Assembly (NCBI GenBank): GCA_019671135.1
Contig: JAHRHY010000005.1
Coordinates: 1,550,001-1,614,000 of the forward strand
Reading direction: 5' to 3'
Length of the DNA stretch: 64,000 nt
From: Linnemannia hyalina
Lineage: Eukaryota > Mortierellomycota > Mortierellomycetes > Mortierellales > Mortierellaceae
Within the stretch, counting starts at the first letter, position 1. The number at the start of each line of letters is the position of its first letter. The notes under the pieces were generated by a model that was given only the letters and a program-made list of their open reading frames with translations, was not told where the DNA came from and made no database searches. Of the stretch, positions 12,667 through 24,084 are shown in pieces. Both the position numbers and the translations under genes were made by a program.

Positions 12667-14912
12667 ATTGCGTTGTGTCTGAGTCTGTGTCTTATTCTGG
12701 GAAGAGGGAGTGAATGAGTTGAACTTGAAGGGGAATGGAGAGATGGAGGAGGGTCATGTTTGACAAATAATAAGTTGGTTAGTTGCATGTGTTTGGTGGC
12801 GCCTGATGGAGACTGAGCCTATTCATTTGACTCTCACTTCAATCAAAATGACGACAAGGGGTAGCGATGATAATCGCAACTGCTGCATCTGAGAAACAAA
12901 CTTCAGGTCCAGGAACAAAGCTACTTTTTTGAGTGGATACCGGCAAATCTGGCCCCGGTGGATAAAAATAATGAGATCGATCAAGTGGTGCCCTGTCTGC
13001 CAACTGCCCGCTTAGATTTTATCTCGCTCATGAAGGGAAAGGGGAACCAACCAGAACCACCGATCCCGTCATCATCATCCTCATCGTTATTCTTCTTTCT
13101 TGACGGTCCTAATTTATTGTATAATAAGATCGAATAACGTGAAAAAAAGAAAGCAACGTCGTTCAGTCTCAAACCCAGAACGATATCTACTGTCTAACAA
13201 AAGAACGGTGTGACGAGATCGACTCCCACGTTGGCCGGAGGAAGGATTGCAAGTGAAACGACATAAAAAAGATATGAAAAAAAAAACGACCTGCATCGAA
13301 TGGCCATTCTTCCCTCTTGCAGAGTACGCTTTCCAAGTGCTTCATATGGGTTATTGTAGAGCCTTATTCTGGTAAATCCAAAAAGAACACGACAGAACAA
13401 AGTAAACTTTTTTTCCTTCTCATTAAACAAGAATTTCTTTGGGGGAAGGACAAAGAGAGGGGGAAAAATTTGGCTCTCTTCTCCATCCACTTTTCCGTTT
13501 ACCGTTTGATGCTTTGATATCGAACGGGTAATACGTCTTTCCGTTGAAAAAAAAAACGGAAGAAAGAAACAGCACGATGTCGTAGTCCAGACTAGGCGAA
13601 CTAAACCCATGTAATTGTGTTTATTGTTGTTTTTGTGCATGTGCGTTTGTGCTCTTGTTTATTTACACCCACTTATCACACATTTTTATCTACAGTATCA
13701 CACCATATTGAACCGTCAAACACCTTGTAAAGAGTACCCCTCTACACAACGACGTGAATGACGGGCAGTTAAACACGTAGCTGATGCTTGCGAAAAGTAG
13801 GAGGGAGAAAGCGAGAAGGACGAGAAATGAGAGGAGAGGTGGGAGTGATGAATCGAAAAAAAGAAAAGTGATGGCAAAGATGGCAAAGCGAGAAAGGGAT
13901 GACTTTCCTGTAGTTTGCTCGGGTGTTATCGATTCTAGGAAGTGTTCTACAATGGCTGTGTTGTGAAGGGTGACCAAAAAAAGAAGAACAAGGATAGTTG
14001 CAAGAGACAAGGAACACGTTGTCAAGAAAGAGTGGAAGAGTGTGGATTATGGATAGACGGCTGAATGGTTGGGGCAAAAAGTAGCTAAACCCGATTAGAA
14101 AAGCTACCAGAAAGTGAGGGGAAGAAGATAGCGCAGAGGGATAATTGAACCGAGGTTTGGAGATGGAGATGGATGAACTGGAGTTGGAAGGTCATACGAA
14201 GTGCGTGTGCTAATTGAATGCGTGCGCGTGTTTGTGATCGGGGAACTGTCCTCACACACACACACTCAGGTACAAGTACAGCAGGGAACAGTTCATGGAA
14301 GTTGAGTGAGAAGAGAAGAATGGGACTAAAACCAACATACCAGTGGATGAAAAAAATGTTGTCTTCGCAATTCCTTCGTCGTCAGGCACAAGAGAAGAAA
14401 AGAGCTCAGCTAAAAAGTATTCCCGCCGGCCACCCACCTTCTAGAGCTAGGCCCAGTTTTCCAGTTTGCTACTGTACCAAAAAGAAAAGGAAAGAGAAAT
14501 GAGCGGGAAATGGATTTTTGGGTTCTGTCGACAGGGGATGGAGGACAGCCAAGGGCGCACGAGGGATGGGATTGGCCTATTGGCTCTCCATAGAGGGTTC
14601 TTAGACCTTTTTTTTTTTTGCGTGAAAGTGAGGAGGAGAACGAAAACATGAGGAGAGACGATGATGGGGTTGAGGGTGGGGAAGGGAAGAGGAGAGCGGG
14701 GAAAAGATGGTCGAAAAGGAGAGATCGAACACATCGCTACCATCGATAATGAAAATGAATAACTGAACACTTCAAAGAAAAGACATTGATCATGAACAGC
14801 GACGATATCGATGAACAATTCGTTATCTTTGAGCGTTCAAATCGGATCGAGCCGCGAGCGAGATTGTTATCATATGGGAAGTAAAAGAGATGAGATGAGT
14901 CTTGCCCTTCAC

Positions 14913-14936
14913 GAGATGATGAGATGATGAGATGAT
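14913..14936. repeat. Short tandem repeat (GAGATGAT)x3
   Basis: Three perfect 8-bp copies just upstream of the INO1 TATA box. Confidence 0.7.
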
Positions 14937-14950
14937 GAACCACCAGAAGG

Positions 14951-14957
14951 TATAAAA
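14951..14957 (+). promoter_or_regulatory. TATA box of INO1
   Basis: TATAAAA in the context GAAGGTATAAAACCC, 361 bases before the start codon and just ahead of a pyrimidine/C-rich leader. Its placement suits a core promoter with a long 5' leader. An E-box-type CATATG lies upstream at 14871, but I would not assign it a factor. Confidence 0.5.
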
Positions 14958-15317
14958 CCCAGCTCCTTCTTTCCCTCTTTTTCGATTTTCTTTTCTTTTC
15001 TCTTCTTCCTCCTTCAACTCAACACTCTCAACAGACCCAACCCTAAACCTCTTACCCAAACCCCCAACCCCCAGAAACCCACTCACAAAAACCTTTGTCG
15101 GCTACCACTATCTTTGGCAGCCAACCCCCGAGTCTAGCAACAACGTTTTCCAACCAACTTGCCAGTCTCCACAACCCCCACCGCGGAAGAAAGAGAACGA
15201 GTCCCAAGCCTAAAGCATCCAAGTAACGACTCTTCCAGCCCCCAGACGACTCTTCCGATTTACCAGTACCCCACGCACCCAAAAAACCCACAACCACCCA
15301 ACTACCAACTACCAAAA

Positions 15318-17301
15318 ATGCCTCCATTCGCCGCTGAATCTTCCCCCGCCGCTGCCGCCCCCTTGGCCTTCAAGGTCAACAGCAAGAACGTCCAGTACAC
15401 CGACTCCCACATCGTCGCTGACTACCACTACGAGAACGCCACCGTTACCAAGGGCGTTGACGGTTCCTACAACGTCAACCCCACTTCGATCAAGTACCAG
15501 TTCAAGACCGAAGCCAAGGTTCCCCGTGTCGGGTAAGTTTTTCTTTTGTTTATCTGTCTGTTCAACTTGCCCTGGAATGTGTGTGTTTTTTGTTGTCATC
15601 CTCGTTGCGGCCAGTCCTCTCGCTCGTTCCCCCCCCCTTTTTGTTCGATAATAACAACCACAAAAAACTACGCAAGAGGGCTAAACTAGAACAAGAAAAG
15701 AAGATGGATCCCAGGGATGGGGGTGATCTGATCCCCTCCCTTCCAATGCAGACAAAGGCGACAAAGCCATCATATCCTCCGCATCCTATTTTTGTGGGAT
15801 TCAGTTTATTCGTTCTCTTTTCTTCCCTCACGATTTTTGTGTATTCATATATTCCCCACAAATGAAATCGAATGACAAAGACACAAGAATCTAACGCGTC
15901 CCTGCTTTTGATTTGCAACTCCTACTTATTAGTCTCATGATGGTCGGCTGGGGCGGAAACAACGGATCGACCCTGACCGCTTCCATCATCGCCAACCGCC
16001 GCAAGTTGACCTGGAACACCAAGGAGGGTGTCCAGGTGCCCAACTACTTTGGCTCCGTCGTCCAGGCTTCGACCTTGAAGCTCGGAGTCGATGCCAAGGG
16101 CAACGACGTCTACATTCCCTTCAACGACATCCTCCCCATGGTTCACCCCAACGACCTCGTCCTCGGCGGTTGGGATATCTCTGGCTTCAACCTCGCTGAC
16201 TCTATGACTCGCGCCAAGGTCCTCGATTACGACCTCCAGCGCCAGGTCAAGGCCGAGATGGAGACCCTCAAGCCCCTCGCCTCCGTCTACTACCCCGACT
16301 TTATCGCCGCCAACCAGTCCGACCGCGCCGATAACGTCATCCCCGGCTCTGACAAGCAGGCCCACGTCGACCACATCCGTGCCGATATCCGTAACTTCAA
16401 GGCCGCCAACCACCTCGACAAGGTCATCGTCATCTGGACCGCCAACACCGAGCGTTTCTCTTCGCTCATCAATGGCATTAACGACACCGCCGACAACTTG
16501 CTCAAGGCCGTCAAGGATTCCCACGAGGAGGTCTCGCCCTCGACCGTCTTTGCCATCGCTTCGATCCTCGAGAACACCCCCTTCATCAACGGTTCCCCTC
16601 AGAACACCTTTGTCCCTGGATGCGTCGAGCTCGCTGAGCGCCACGCCGTCTACATTGGAGGTGATGACTTCAAGTCTGGTCAAACCAAGGTCAAGTCCGT
16701 CATTGTCGACTTCCTCGTCAACGCTGGTATCAAGCCCGTCTCCATTGCCTCGTACAATCATCTCGGTAACAACGATGGCAAGAACTTGTCCGCTCCCCAG
16801 CAGTTCCGCTCCAAGGAGATCTCCAAGTCCAACGTTGTCGACGACATGGTCGCTGCCAACCACCTCCTCTACAAGAAGGATGAGCATCCCGATCACTTGG
16901 TTGTCATCAAGTACGTCCCCGCCGTCGGTGACTCCAAGCGTGCCTTGGACGAGTACGTCTCTGAGATCTTCATGGGTGGTCGTAACACCATCTCGATGTA
17001 CAACACCTGCGAGGACTCTCTCTTGGCCTCGCCCTTGATCTTGGACTTGGTCATCTTGACCGAGCTCATGACCCGTATTGAGTACAAGACCGAGGACATG
17101 GCCGAGTATGCCCCCTTCAACTCTGTCCTCTCCATCCTCTCCTACATGCTCAAGGCCCCCATGGTCCCCCACGGCACCCAGGTCATCAACGCCCTCTCCA
17201 AGCAGCGCACTGCCATGGAGAACATCTTCCGTGCCTGTGTCGGTCTCCCTCCCCAGAACGACATGTTGCTCGAGGCCAAGACCCAGGCTAACCGCCAGTA
17301 A
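15318..17301 (+). CDS. INO1: Inositol-3-phosphate synthase
   Basis: Exons 15318-15532 and 15933-17301 give 527 aa, the usual fungal length. The cytosolic NAD-dependent enzyme converts glucose 6-phosphate to 1D-myo-inositol 3-phosphate, the committed step of inositol and phosphatidylinositol synthesis. The intron interrupts the Rossmann motif: PRVG joins [13 protein letters not shown], giving GWGGNNG near residues 77-83. Further landmarks are [17 protein letters not shown] (about residue 297), [14 protein letters not shown] (about 345) and [14 protein letters not shown]. Codon use is strongly biased to C-ending codons, as in highly expressed genes, and this also creates a long antisense open frame. 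The ATG lies in AAAAATG context, with a TATA box upstream and AATAAA 140 bases past the stop. Confidence 0.97.
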
Positions 17302-17784
17302 ATACATTCTCTTGCTTGCCTGCTCAAGGATGATTGAGCCTCTACTAAGCTCTCTCACTTTCTTCGCATAAAAAAACAACCACGAACAAGGGTGCTGTTT
17401 TTGTTTTCTTTTTTCTTTTTCTTTTTTTTTCTGAGTTCGTAAATAAATATTTCCGTTTGTTTCTGGCCCATACCTCATTTGTCTCTCCATTCAGAGTTTT
17501 GTGCTCTCTATCTCATGCTATCTCTGCCACAATACTTTTGGATCTGGTAGGATCTTTCTTGCGATTTGCAAATAACATGATCTGACGCGACGACGCGACT
17601 TGTGCTTGAAACCTTTGCATACTATTTTCACACCGTCATCCATCCGTTGATTGCTTTTGCTCCGCATGTCACCTGACCCATTGCACCCCCTTCACCCAAA
17701 AAAAAAAAAAAGAAAGCGAGCAACGCAACCACTCGTTTTTCTCACACCTTTCACCACACCCTTTTTTTCATACAACAAGAAGCG
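17302..17784. other. Short intergenic between INO1 and eIF3g
   Basis: Contains the INO1 3' untranslated region with a T-rich tract and AATAAA, then an A13 run and the eIF3g leader. No other feature is visible. Confidence 0.5.
17442..17447 (+). terminator. Poly(A) signal of INO1
   Basis: AATAAA following a long T-rich tract. Confidence 0.5.
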
Positions 17785-19338
17785 ATGCCAACCAACTGGG
17801 CAGACGAAGTCGATGGAGTTGAGGCGCCTCAGACGTTCACGGACGCAAATGGAATCACGACTCATATTGAGTTCCGAATCAATGACGATGGCAAGAAAGT
17901 CAAGGTAATGTGGAGAAAAGAAAAAAACGATAGGCTAAAAAGTCAGAAAAAGTGTGAATGCAAGTGTGCGTATGGGGGCGGATATAGAGGTTAGGTTGCA
18001 AAAGTGCCTAGTACTTTGAGAAAAGGGCATGGTGGTGGGATATGGGTTGTAACAACAAGACCTCTACTGTTGTGCATGAGTGGGACCAAAGGTCTATGTT
18101 CCTTGACATAAGCTTGTTTTATCAGGCGAACCGAATAGATTATGAGAAAACTATTTTTTGCAAATGAAAAAACTTGGAGCGATAACAGCATTGGAGTAAA
18201 GGCGGCAATGGTGGTGGTTTTGGTGGCGGCAGCACCACGTTTTTTCGTTCGGAGACCGAAAAAGAAGGGTGCGGAACCACCATGTTATTAATGTTTTTTG
18301 GCCGCTTGGTCGAATCTCCCATAGATTACTCGTCGTACTCGCAATAAGTTGATCCACGACAAGGTCAACAAGGCCGTCGCCGCACGCAAGGTAACCAAAG
18401 GGTTCTTATTTTAGCTGGACCTTCGTTGTTTCTTTTCTTTTCTTTTCGCCGCAGTCGATTTTAATAAGCTCGCGTGATCATAATCAAGGTATCAGCCCAG
18501 CTTACTCACTCTCCTTACTACGATAAAATAACAAAACACTTAGAAATGGCCAAAGTTCGGAAAGGAGAGAGGAAACAAACCAGGTCCAGATCCAGCAACG
18601 ACCAATGTGGGCGACAACATCAAGCTGAAGCTCTCGTCGACAGGACAGGTTGTACAGGATGTGGATGAGAAGCATGAGGCGATGAAGGCTCAGTTGCAGA
18701 ACAAGAAGATTCTTTGCCGTATCTGTAAGGGGGACCATTTCACGACCAAGTGCCCCTACAAGGATTCCTTGGGCATGGAGGATGCCGCCGCCACGCTTAC
18801 CCCTGCCGAGGAACCTGGTAAGTTTTTAGTTGATGTTGGAAAAGCAAATAGAGAAACCAAGAAAGAGAGTGAAAAAAGTGGCATATTTTTTGATATTAGG
18901 CCTGCGTGACATGGAGTGTGATGGTGAAACGCTAACAAAGACATGCATTTCACAATGGTATTATTACCAAATATAGCTGCCGAGGAGCAACAGAGTGGAT
19001 CAAAGTATATTGCGCCACACATGCGTGCAGGCGCATCCTCGGGAGGCTCAGGCAGTGCTGGTCCTGATTCTCGAGAGAAGCGCGACGAGCAGCCTACGCT
19101 CCGTGTCACCAACCTGTCTGAAGATGTCACTGAGGCCGATGTGTCCGAACTGTTCAAGCGGTTCGGTCATATCTCGCGTGTCTTCTTGGCGCGTGACCGT
19201 GAGACGGGTGCCTGCAAGGGGTTTGCGTTTGTCTCGTTCACGATGCGTGAGGATGCTCTTAGGGCGTTGGAGGCTATTGATGGTCGTGGATACGATAACC
19301 TGATTCTCAGAGTCGAATGGGCGAAATCGTCGGCGTAA
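17785..19338 (+). CDS. TIF35: Translation initiation factor eIF3 subunit G
   Basis: Four exons, 17785-17904, 18325-18390, 18544-18817 and 18977-19338, give 273 aa, the same size class as yeast Tif35. eIF3g is a core eIF3 subunit acting in scanning and reinitiation. The N-terminus MPTNWADEVDG and the conserved KVKITRRTRNKLI segment cross the first junction. KWPKFGKE and ATTNVGDNI follow, then a CCHC zinc knuckle CRICKGDHFTTKC (Cys120, Cys123, His127, Cys132) and a C-terminal RRM from about residue 194, with RNP2-like LRVTNL and RNP1-like KGFAFVSF. Exon 3 begins with Lys in the conserved ARK-KWPKF junction. AATAAA follows the stop at 19490. Confidence 0.96.
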
Positions 19339-19489
19339 AGCGCGCATTGGGCTGAAGCTCTGGAGCTGACAAGAATGGAGTGGACGGTACACGATTGCAC
19401 GTAGTCCGACATTTGAGGGATTTTGTACCTGTTTTGACTGTAGCTGGGAAGTCGTCATGTACTGGCGCCCAGGTTGCCATTTTTCTGTG

Positions 19490-19495
19490 AATAAA
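19490..19495 (+). terminator. Poly(A) signal of eIF3g
   Basis: AATAAA about 150 bases past the stop codon. Confidence 0.5.
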
Positions 19496-20011
19496 TGAAA
19501 TCGTTGTACATATCCAGGCTATGGCCATACCTTTGTTCTTCATTAATTAATCGTTCTGGCTATCCTTGTCGTTTCATGCGTACTTCCAATGATATATACA
19601 TCAATTGCAAACGCCACGCAGTGTGCATAGTCGGCTGTTCGGATCAAACTTGTTGCCAATGGCTCTACTCGTCTCACATCCACAACCCAAGAGGATTCGC
19701 CACGTCCTCACTCACTAATACACGAAAAGAGCACAATTGTCTCTTTCCTTTTGATTGCCCTCTTTTCTTTTGTTTCTTGGTCGATAAAAATAAGCATTTC
19801 ACATCATCCCATCAATACAGCCCAGTCTCCTCTCCACCCGCCTCCTGGATTAGTTTTGTCCACAGGCACAAGCATGTATCGATTCGGGTTCAAATTTGTT
19901 CCCAAGTTGTCCCTGAATGATGGGATTAGTGAGCCCACTCTGACTCTTCGTTATTCCCTCGTCCTTGTATTACTGCGTGTTTTGTAGATCCAAGAATATC
20001 GAAATTGGATC

Positions 20012-20055
20012 AAAGGGATAAGGAACAAAGAAAGGGATAAGGAACAAAGAAAGGA
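20012..20055. repeat. 19-bp tandem repeat, about 2.3 copies
   Basis: AAAGGGATAAGGAACAAAG occurs at 20012 and again directly at 20031, followed by a partial third copy. Confidence 0.8.
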
Positions 20056-20229
20056 ATACACATAGCACACGATACATGCAATAATCACTCTTTGATTGTT
20101 TTATTTGATGTCCTTTTTTTCAGTCTCAGTATGGTTGTGAAGTTCCAGTTCAAGAGCCTTCAACAAAGAAAACGGAATGAAGGGAGAACAGAAAGAAAAC
20201 GAAATGGAGCGAGTTTGGGTGAGAAGGGA

Positions 20230-21312
20230 TTAGTGGTGATGGGGACGGTGCTTGTCCTCGGTGAATTTCTCAAACAGTTTCTTGGTTCCAGCCAAGGCGA
20301 TGCCTCCTGCAGCCATGCCTCCTGCCAACTTCATCCAGTCGGTTCCTTGCTTGCCCCCGGCTGGTGCTGCTTCATGTCCTGAGGAGGGAGAAGGTGTCTG
20401 GTACATGGACTGTTGCTGCTGAGGGTATCCGTAAGGTGATTGGCTCTGGTCTGGGTATTGCTGTTGCTGTTGCTGGTATGGGTAGGGTGATTGACCGGGG
20501 CCGGGGTATTGCTGCTGCGCAACAGCTCCAGGGTATCCTGTAGCCGCCGAAGAAGACGAGGAAGAAGAGGAAGGAACGGGAGGCTTCTGCTTGTCGCCGG
20601 GATGATAGTTGATATGGTAGTACCACGTCTGGATCTGGTCCGGCGTCGCGGCTTGAGGAGGCATCTCAGGGCGTGGATACGCGCGCATCCAGAAATCGAG
20701 ATCATGCACCTGAGATCCGGCAGGGGCGCCGCCGCCAGGTGCGTTACTGTTGTGGTGGCCACTGAAAAATCCTCGCTCAGCTTCACTACTTGGAGTTGAA
20801 GTGGGTGGGTAGCCGTAAGGAGTCTGCTGCTGTTGGGGAGGCGAGGGGCTAACCGCGGCCGCGGGTGCAGGAGGGTATCCAGAATCCTTGCTCGGCTCCT
20901 GGTACGCGTTATAAGGCTGCTGCTCCTGGTGAGACTGAGGGGGAGGGTATCCTGCAGGTGGGCCTTGATGCTCTTGGTGGGACTGAGGAGGAGGGTAGGC
21001 TGAATCAACCTTCTGGTCATAACTGGAGGGAGGGTATCCTGCAGGTGGGCCCTGGTAATGTGGAGGCGCCGCAGGGCTGGGGTATCCAGTCGACGACGCG
21101 GGAGGAGGATAAGCACCCTGCTGTTGCTGCTGGTAGTAGTCTTGAGCCTGAGCCTGAGGAGGGTAAGTGTCTTGACGTTGAGGAGGGTAGGCGGGAGGGT
21201 ATCCGCTTGTTGGCTGAGGAGGGTAGGGCGATTGAGCTGGTGGGTAGCCGCCTTGTTGGGGTTGAGGTGGGTAGCCGTAGCCTGGTTGGGGTTGGGGGAA
21301 GTATCCAGACAT
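20230..21312 (-). CDS. YPP/PQ-rich low-complexity protein
   Basis: A single uninterrupted exon of 360 aa from ATG at 21312. Residues 1-165 and 250-320 consist of Gly-Tyr-Pro-Pro-Gln repeats (GYPP, AYPP, SPYPPQ), as in the disordered tails of annexin A7 or GYPPX proteins. Between them lies a non-repetitive segment with aromatic residues, HDLDFWMRAYPRPEMPP then QTWYYHINYHPGD. The C-terminus has a Gly/Ala segment, WMKLAGGMAAGGIALAGTKK, that could insert in or lie on a membrane, then a basic His-rich tail. I know no defined function; phase separation or membrane association is a guess. A TATA-like ATAAATA lies 114 bases upstream of the ATG. Confidence 0.8.
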   Translation of the reverse strand: MSGYFPQPQPGYGYPPQPQQGGYPPAQSPYPPQPTSGYPPAYPPQRQDTYPPQAQAQDYYQQQQQGAYPPPASSTGYPSPAAPPHYQGPPAGYPPSSYDQKVDSAYPPPQSHQEHQGPPAGYPPPQSHQEQQPYNAYQEPSKDSGYPPAPAAAVSPSPPQQQQTPYGYPPTSTPSSEAERGFFSGHHNSNAPGGGAPAGSQVHDLDFWMRAYPRPEMPPQAATPDQIQTWYYHINYHPGDKQKPPVPSSSSSSSSAATGYPGAVAQQQYPGPGQSPYPYQQQQQQYPDQSQSPYGYPQQQQSMYQTPSPSSGHEAAPAGGKQGTDWMKLAGGMAAGGIALAGTKKLFEKFTEDKHRPHHH

Positions 21313-22397
21313 ACTTTATGGATTTTTTTTTGGGAAGGCTGAGGGAAAGGTGGAAGTGAAGGAAAAGAAGGAGGAAGGAAGAAGGAAGAAGGAAGAAGCG
21401 AAGAAGCGAAGAAAGAGAAAAGGACTATTTATGGTGAGTAGGACAAGACGTTGTTAGGAGTCTCACAAGTAATTCGCCAAGCTATTCTTGTCAAGTAGGC
21501 ACTTGGTACTCATACTGCTTTGAAGGTGCGCAGGCTGTGGTGGTGGTGACTGTCACTCCGTTTGCTCCTTTCCAGGACCATTCATGCTACCATCAAATCA
21601 GATCGATGGGTATCTCTCTACAATCAAGCAGAGGAAAAATGCCGGGGGAGAGAAATGAAAAAAGGGCGGAATAAAAGAATATAAGGTGCGGATAGAGGTA
21701 TGTATGTCTGTGTGTACGGATGAAAATAGAGCATGAAAGACAAGGACGACGAGTCGTGCATAGCACTTCCCCCCCCCCCCCGGCATCTACAATACATGCA
21801 GTACGCGCTTGTCGTCTTCTGCAGTACATTTATTTCTTTATGTTTTTTGTCCAGGCGGATCGATGTTCTTCCTCTATCGGAACAGAACCTTTTTTAGATT
21901 TCTGTTTTTCTTTCAAACGGATCGTGTTCTACTCCCGACACCCTTGTCTGCTCTGCGAGCTAGAAAACGAAGGAGAAAAGGAGGAGTTTGGACGTCTTGT
22001 ATTGTTGTTTGTTCCTAAACATCATCATAAGCAAAACTACGTAATGAAATCATGGTGGGACAAGGAATACAAAGGAAGTAAGGGGACGAAGTAGAAGCCG
22101 GCGAACAATGCGCTTGGGAACTTTTTTTCGTCTTTTGCGATGTGGGAAACATGGGATGGGGTGGGGCTTCTTTCTTGTCTTTTTTCAGCCTGGTGTGCTT
22201 TCTACTCCCTCTTTGCTACGAAGACAGTAACAAGAGAAACAGTAAGGGAAACAGTGCAACAATCGGAGTCAATAAAAAGTGGGGCGAAAGAAAATGTCGA
22301 GTAAGAATTCATGCAAAAACATTTTATTAGGGTAAGGAAAAAAAAAGGCACACCAATGACTGTGTCATCTATCCGTCAAAATATGAGAAAGGAAGGC
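21313..22397. other. Intergenic between the YPP-rich gene and the GPI-protein gene
   Basis: Contains the promoter of the YPP-rich gene (TATA-like element and A/G-rich leader) and the 3' flank of the GPI-protein gene. A C-run lies at about 21770. No gene is recognisable. Confidence 0.5.
21426..21432 (-). promoter_or_regulatory. TATA-like element of the YPP-rich gene
   Basis: ATAAATA on the minus strand at a suitable distance from the ATG at 21312, preceding a pyrimidine-rich (minus strand) leader. Confidence 0.35.
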
Positions 22398-23321
22398 TTA
22401 AAGGAGGGCAGCGACGACCATCAAGAGGGCGGTGGCAACACCGGCAACGGGCTTCAAGGAGCCAGCAGCATTAGGCGCGGTGGTGCCAGTAGGGCCGGCA
22501 CCGGTGCCGGAGGTGGGGAGGGCAGTGACGGGGACGGTGGCGGTCGAAGTGGGAGCGTTGGGGACGGTAACGTTCAAGGTACCCTCGGGCCAGGCCTGGA
22601 CGAGCTTGGTCTTGCAGGCATCGTTGTAGGCGACGACGAGCTTGGTCCAGTACTGAACAAACTCGGGGGTGTAGAAGGGGGTGATAGCGGGCATCTTGGT
22701 CTTGGACAGGTAATCAACAGTCGAGGACATGGCAAGCTGGGAGCAGGCGGAGCAGAGCTCAGTGGGATCAATGTGGCTGGTGTTGAAGAAGGGAGCCTGG
22801 TTGGAGCGGATGGTACCCGAGGTCAAGTAGATGGCCAACTGGGAGACAAAGCGACCCGAGGGGTTGGTGGTGTTCGAGGACAAGCAGTACTGGGGAGGGG
22901 TGACCTGGGGGGCGGGGAGGGGGACGGCATTGGGGTCGAGCGCACAGTAGGCGGCGCGGATGGGGGTGGCAAAGAAGACATCAAGGGCAGACTTTCCGAG
23001 CTGGAGGATGTTGCCGTTTTGGGACTCGACGGCGAGCGAAGCATTGCAGGCAGCGAGGTACTTTGTCTCGGCAGCGTCGAGGGTGCTGGACGAGCAGGCG
23101 GACTTGGAGCAGACGCCTTCGATCAAGGCCTTGAAGTCTGGGGTGGGACCAGCATTGACGAGAGCGGTGTTGTAGACCTGGTTGGTGAAGCACTTTTGGT
23201 AGGCACCGGACGAGGTAGGAGCGTAGTCGTTGAGGACAGCAGTGCAGTTGGAGTCCTGAGCGTTGGTGAAGGAGGCAACCGACAAGAGGACGGCGGCAGC
23301 GGCAGCAATTGTGTAGCGCAT
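22398..23321 (-). CDS. Putative GPI-anchored, cysteine-rich secreted protein
   Basis: A single exon of 307 aa. A clear signal peptide (MRYTIAAAAAVLLSVASFTNA, cleavage near residue 21) is followed by a 230-residue ectodomain with ten cysteines, suggesting five disulphides, and several N-glycosylation sequons (NCT, NAS, NTT, NTS, NVT). Then come a Thr/Pro/Gly-rich stalk, a small-residue segment (PNAAGS) and a hydrophobic C-terminal tail, VAGVATALLMVVAALL, with no cytoplasmic residues. That architecture fits a GPI-anchored cell-wall or plasma-membrane protein. I recognise no named domain. G/C-ending codons dominate, indicating good expression, and account for a long open frame on the opposite strand. 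Confidence 0.85.
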   Translation of the reverse strand: MRYTIAAAAAVLLSVASFTNAQDSNCTAVLNDYAPTSSGAYQKCFTNQVYNTALVNAGPTPDFKALIEGVCSKSACSSSTLDAAETKYLAACNASLAVESQNGNILQLGKSALDVFFATPIRAAYCALDPNAVPLPAPQVTPPQYCLSSNTTNPSGRFVSQLAIYLTSGTIRSNQAPFFNTSHIDPTELCSACSQLAMSSTVDYLSKTKMPAITPFYTPEFVQYWTKLVVAYNDACKTKLVQAWPEGTLNVTVPNAPTSTATVPVTALPTSGTGAGPTGTTAPNAAGSLKPVAGVATALLMVVAALL

Positions 23322-23999
23322 TGTTGTTGTTATGTGAATGTGTATGGAGAGAAGGATAAGGACAGAGGGAAGGAGAAGAAAAGAAAGAGAGGAAGAAAGT
23401 GAAGAAACAAGAAAGAAAAGAGAAACAAAGAAAACGACAACGGGTTTATGCAGGGAGGGAAGAGGGAAGAGGCAAAAATAGAAAAGTGGCCTTGTGAGAA
23501 GTGAGGTCAGTTGTAGGGGAGAGAAGGGTGAGGTATGTGGTGTAGTATGGCGTGTGTGTGAGGTGGAGGAGGAAGAATGAAAAATCCAAGGTGTGGGATC
23601 AACGGAAGGGGTCGTAGGTGATGGAGGGAGGGATGATGGAAGAGATGAGAGAAAGAAAGAGAGATGAACAGGGGATGTACTCGTAGTTATATTGTCTCCA
23701 CCACCGCCACCACCGCTTTTTGGCCACCACTACCAATGCCAACGTTACCACTATCGCCGGCCATTGTTGTTATTGTCCTTTTCCATGTCCACACCATCGC
23801 AATAAAAAAATCCAATATCCGTTTGAGAGCCCCTGTCTGGCGACTCGCTCACTTTCTTTTTCCTTTTGCTGCTGTCCAATCCATCCACCATCTGGTTTTC
23901 GTTAGCCTTTTAGTGCGACTTGCCTGCCTGCTGATTTATTATAAAATGTTGTGTGCCTGAATGGATGAGAGCAAACAACAAACTCAACCAAACCAGCTT

Positions 24000-24001
<2 letters not shown>

Positions 24002-24082
<81 letters not shown>
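24002..24082. repeat. (CT)40 microsatellite
   Basis: Perfect alternating CT for 81 bases; the longest simple repeat in the window. Confidence 0.98.

Positions 24083-24084
<2 letters not shown>

Larger units (their letters stand above)
12667..15317. other. Intergenic between divergent TAG and INO1 genes
   Basis: About 2.6 kb without a supported gene. Open frames are low-complexity or hydrophobic T-rich translations. The right end is the INO1 promoter (repeat at 14913, TATA box at 14951) and a C-rich leader from about 15000. Confidence 0.5.
19339..20229. other. Intergenic between convergent eIF3g and the YPP-rich gene
   Basis: Holds the eIF3g poly(A) region and a 19-bp tandem duplication at 20012. 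The only longer open frame (about 140 codons) has no recognisable character. Confidence 0.5.

Noticed and set aside
13536..13566. Hairpin TTCCGTT ... AACGGAA with an A-rich loop
   Set aside because: Only 7 bp around an A-run; expected by chance in this composition.
13194..14077. Minus-strand frames of 100-150 codons with hydrophobic stretches
   Set aside because: The hydrophobicity reflects T-rich runs; no start context, introns or similarity support a membrane protein.
15922..17490. 522-codon open frame on the strand opposite INO1
   Set aside because: It mirrors the C-ending codon bias of INO1, is Val/Gly/Asp/Leu-monotonous and has no homology-like motifs; an antisense shadow.
22311..23402. 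363-codon Gly/Val-rich open frame opposite the GPI-protein gene
   Set aside because: Composition and exact overlap show it is the antisense shadow of a strongly biased coding exon.
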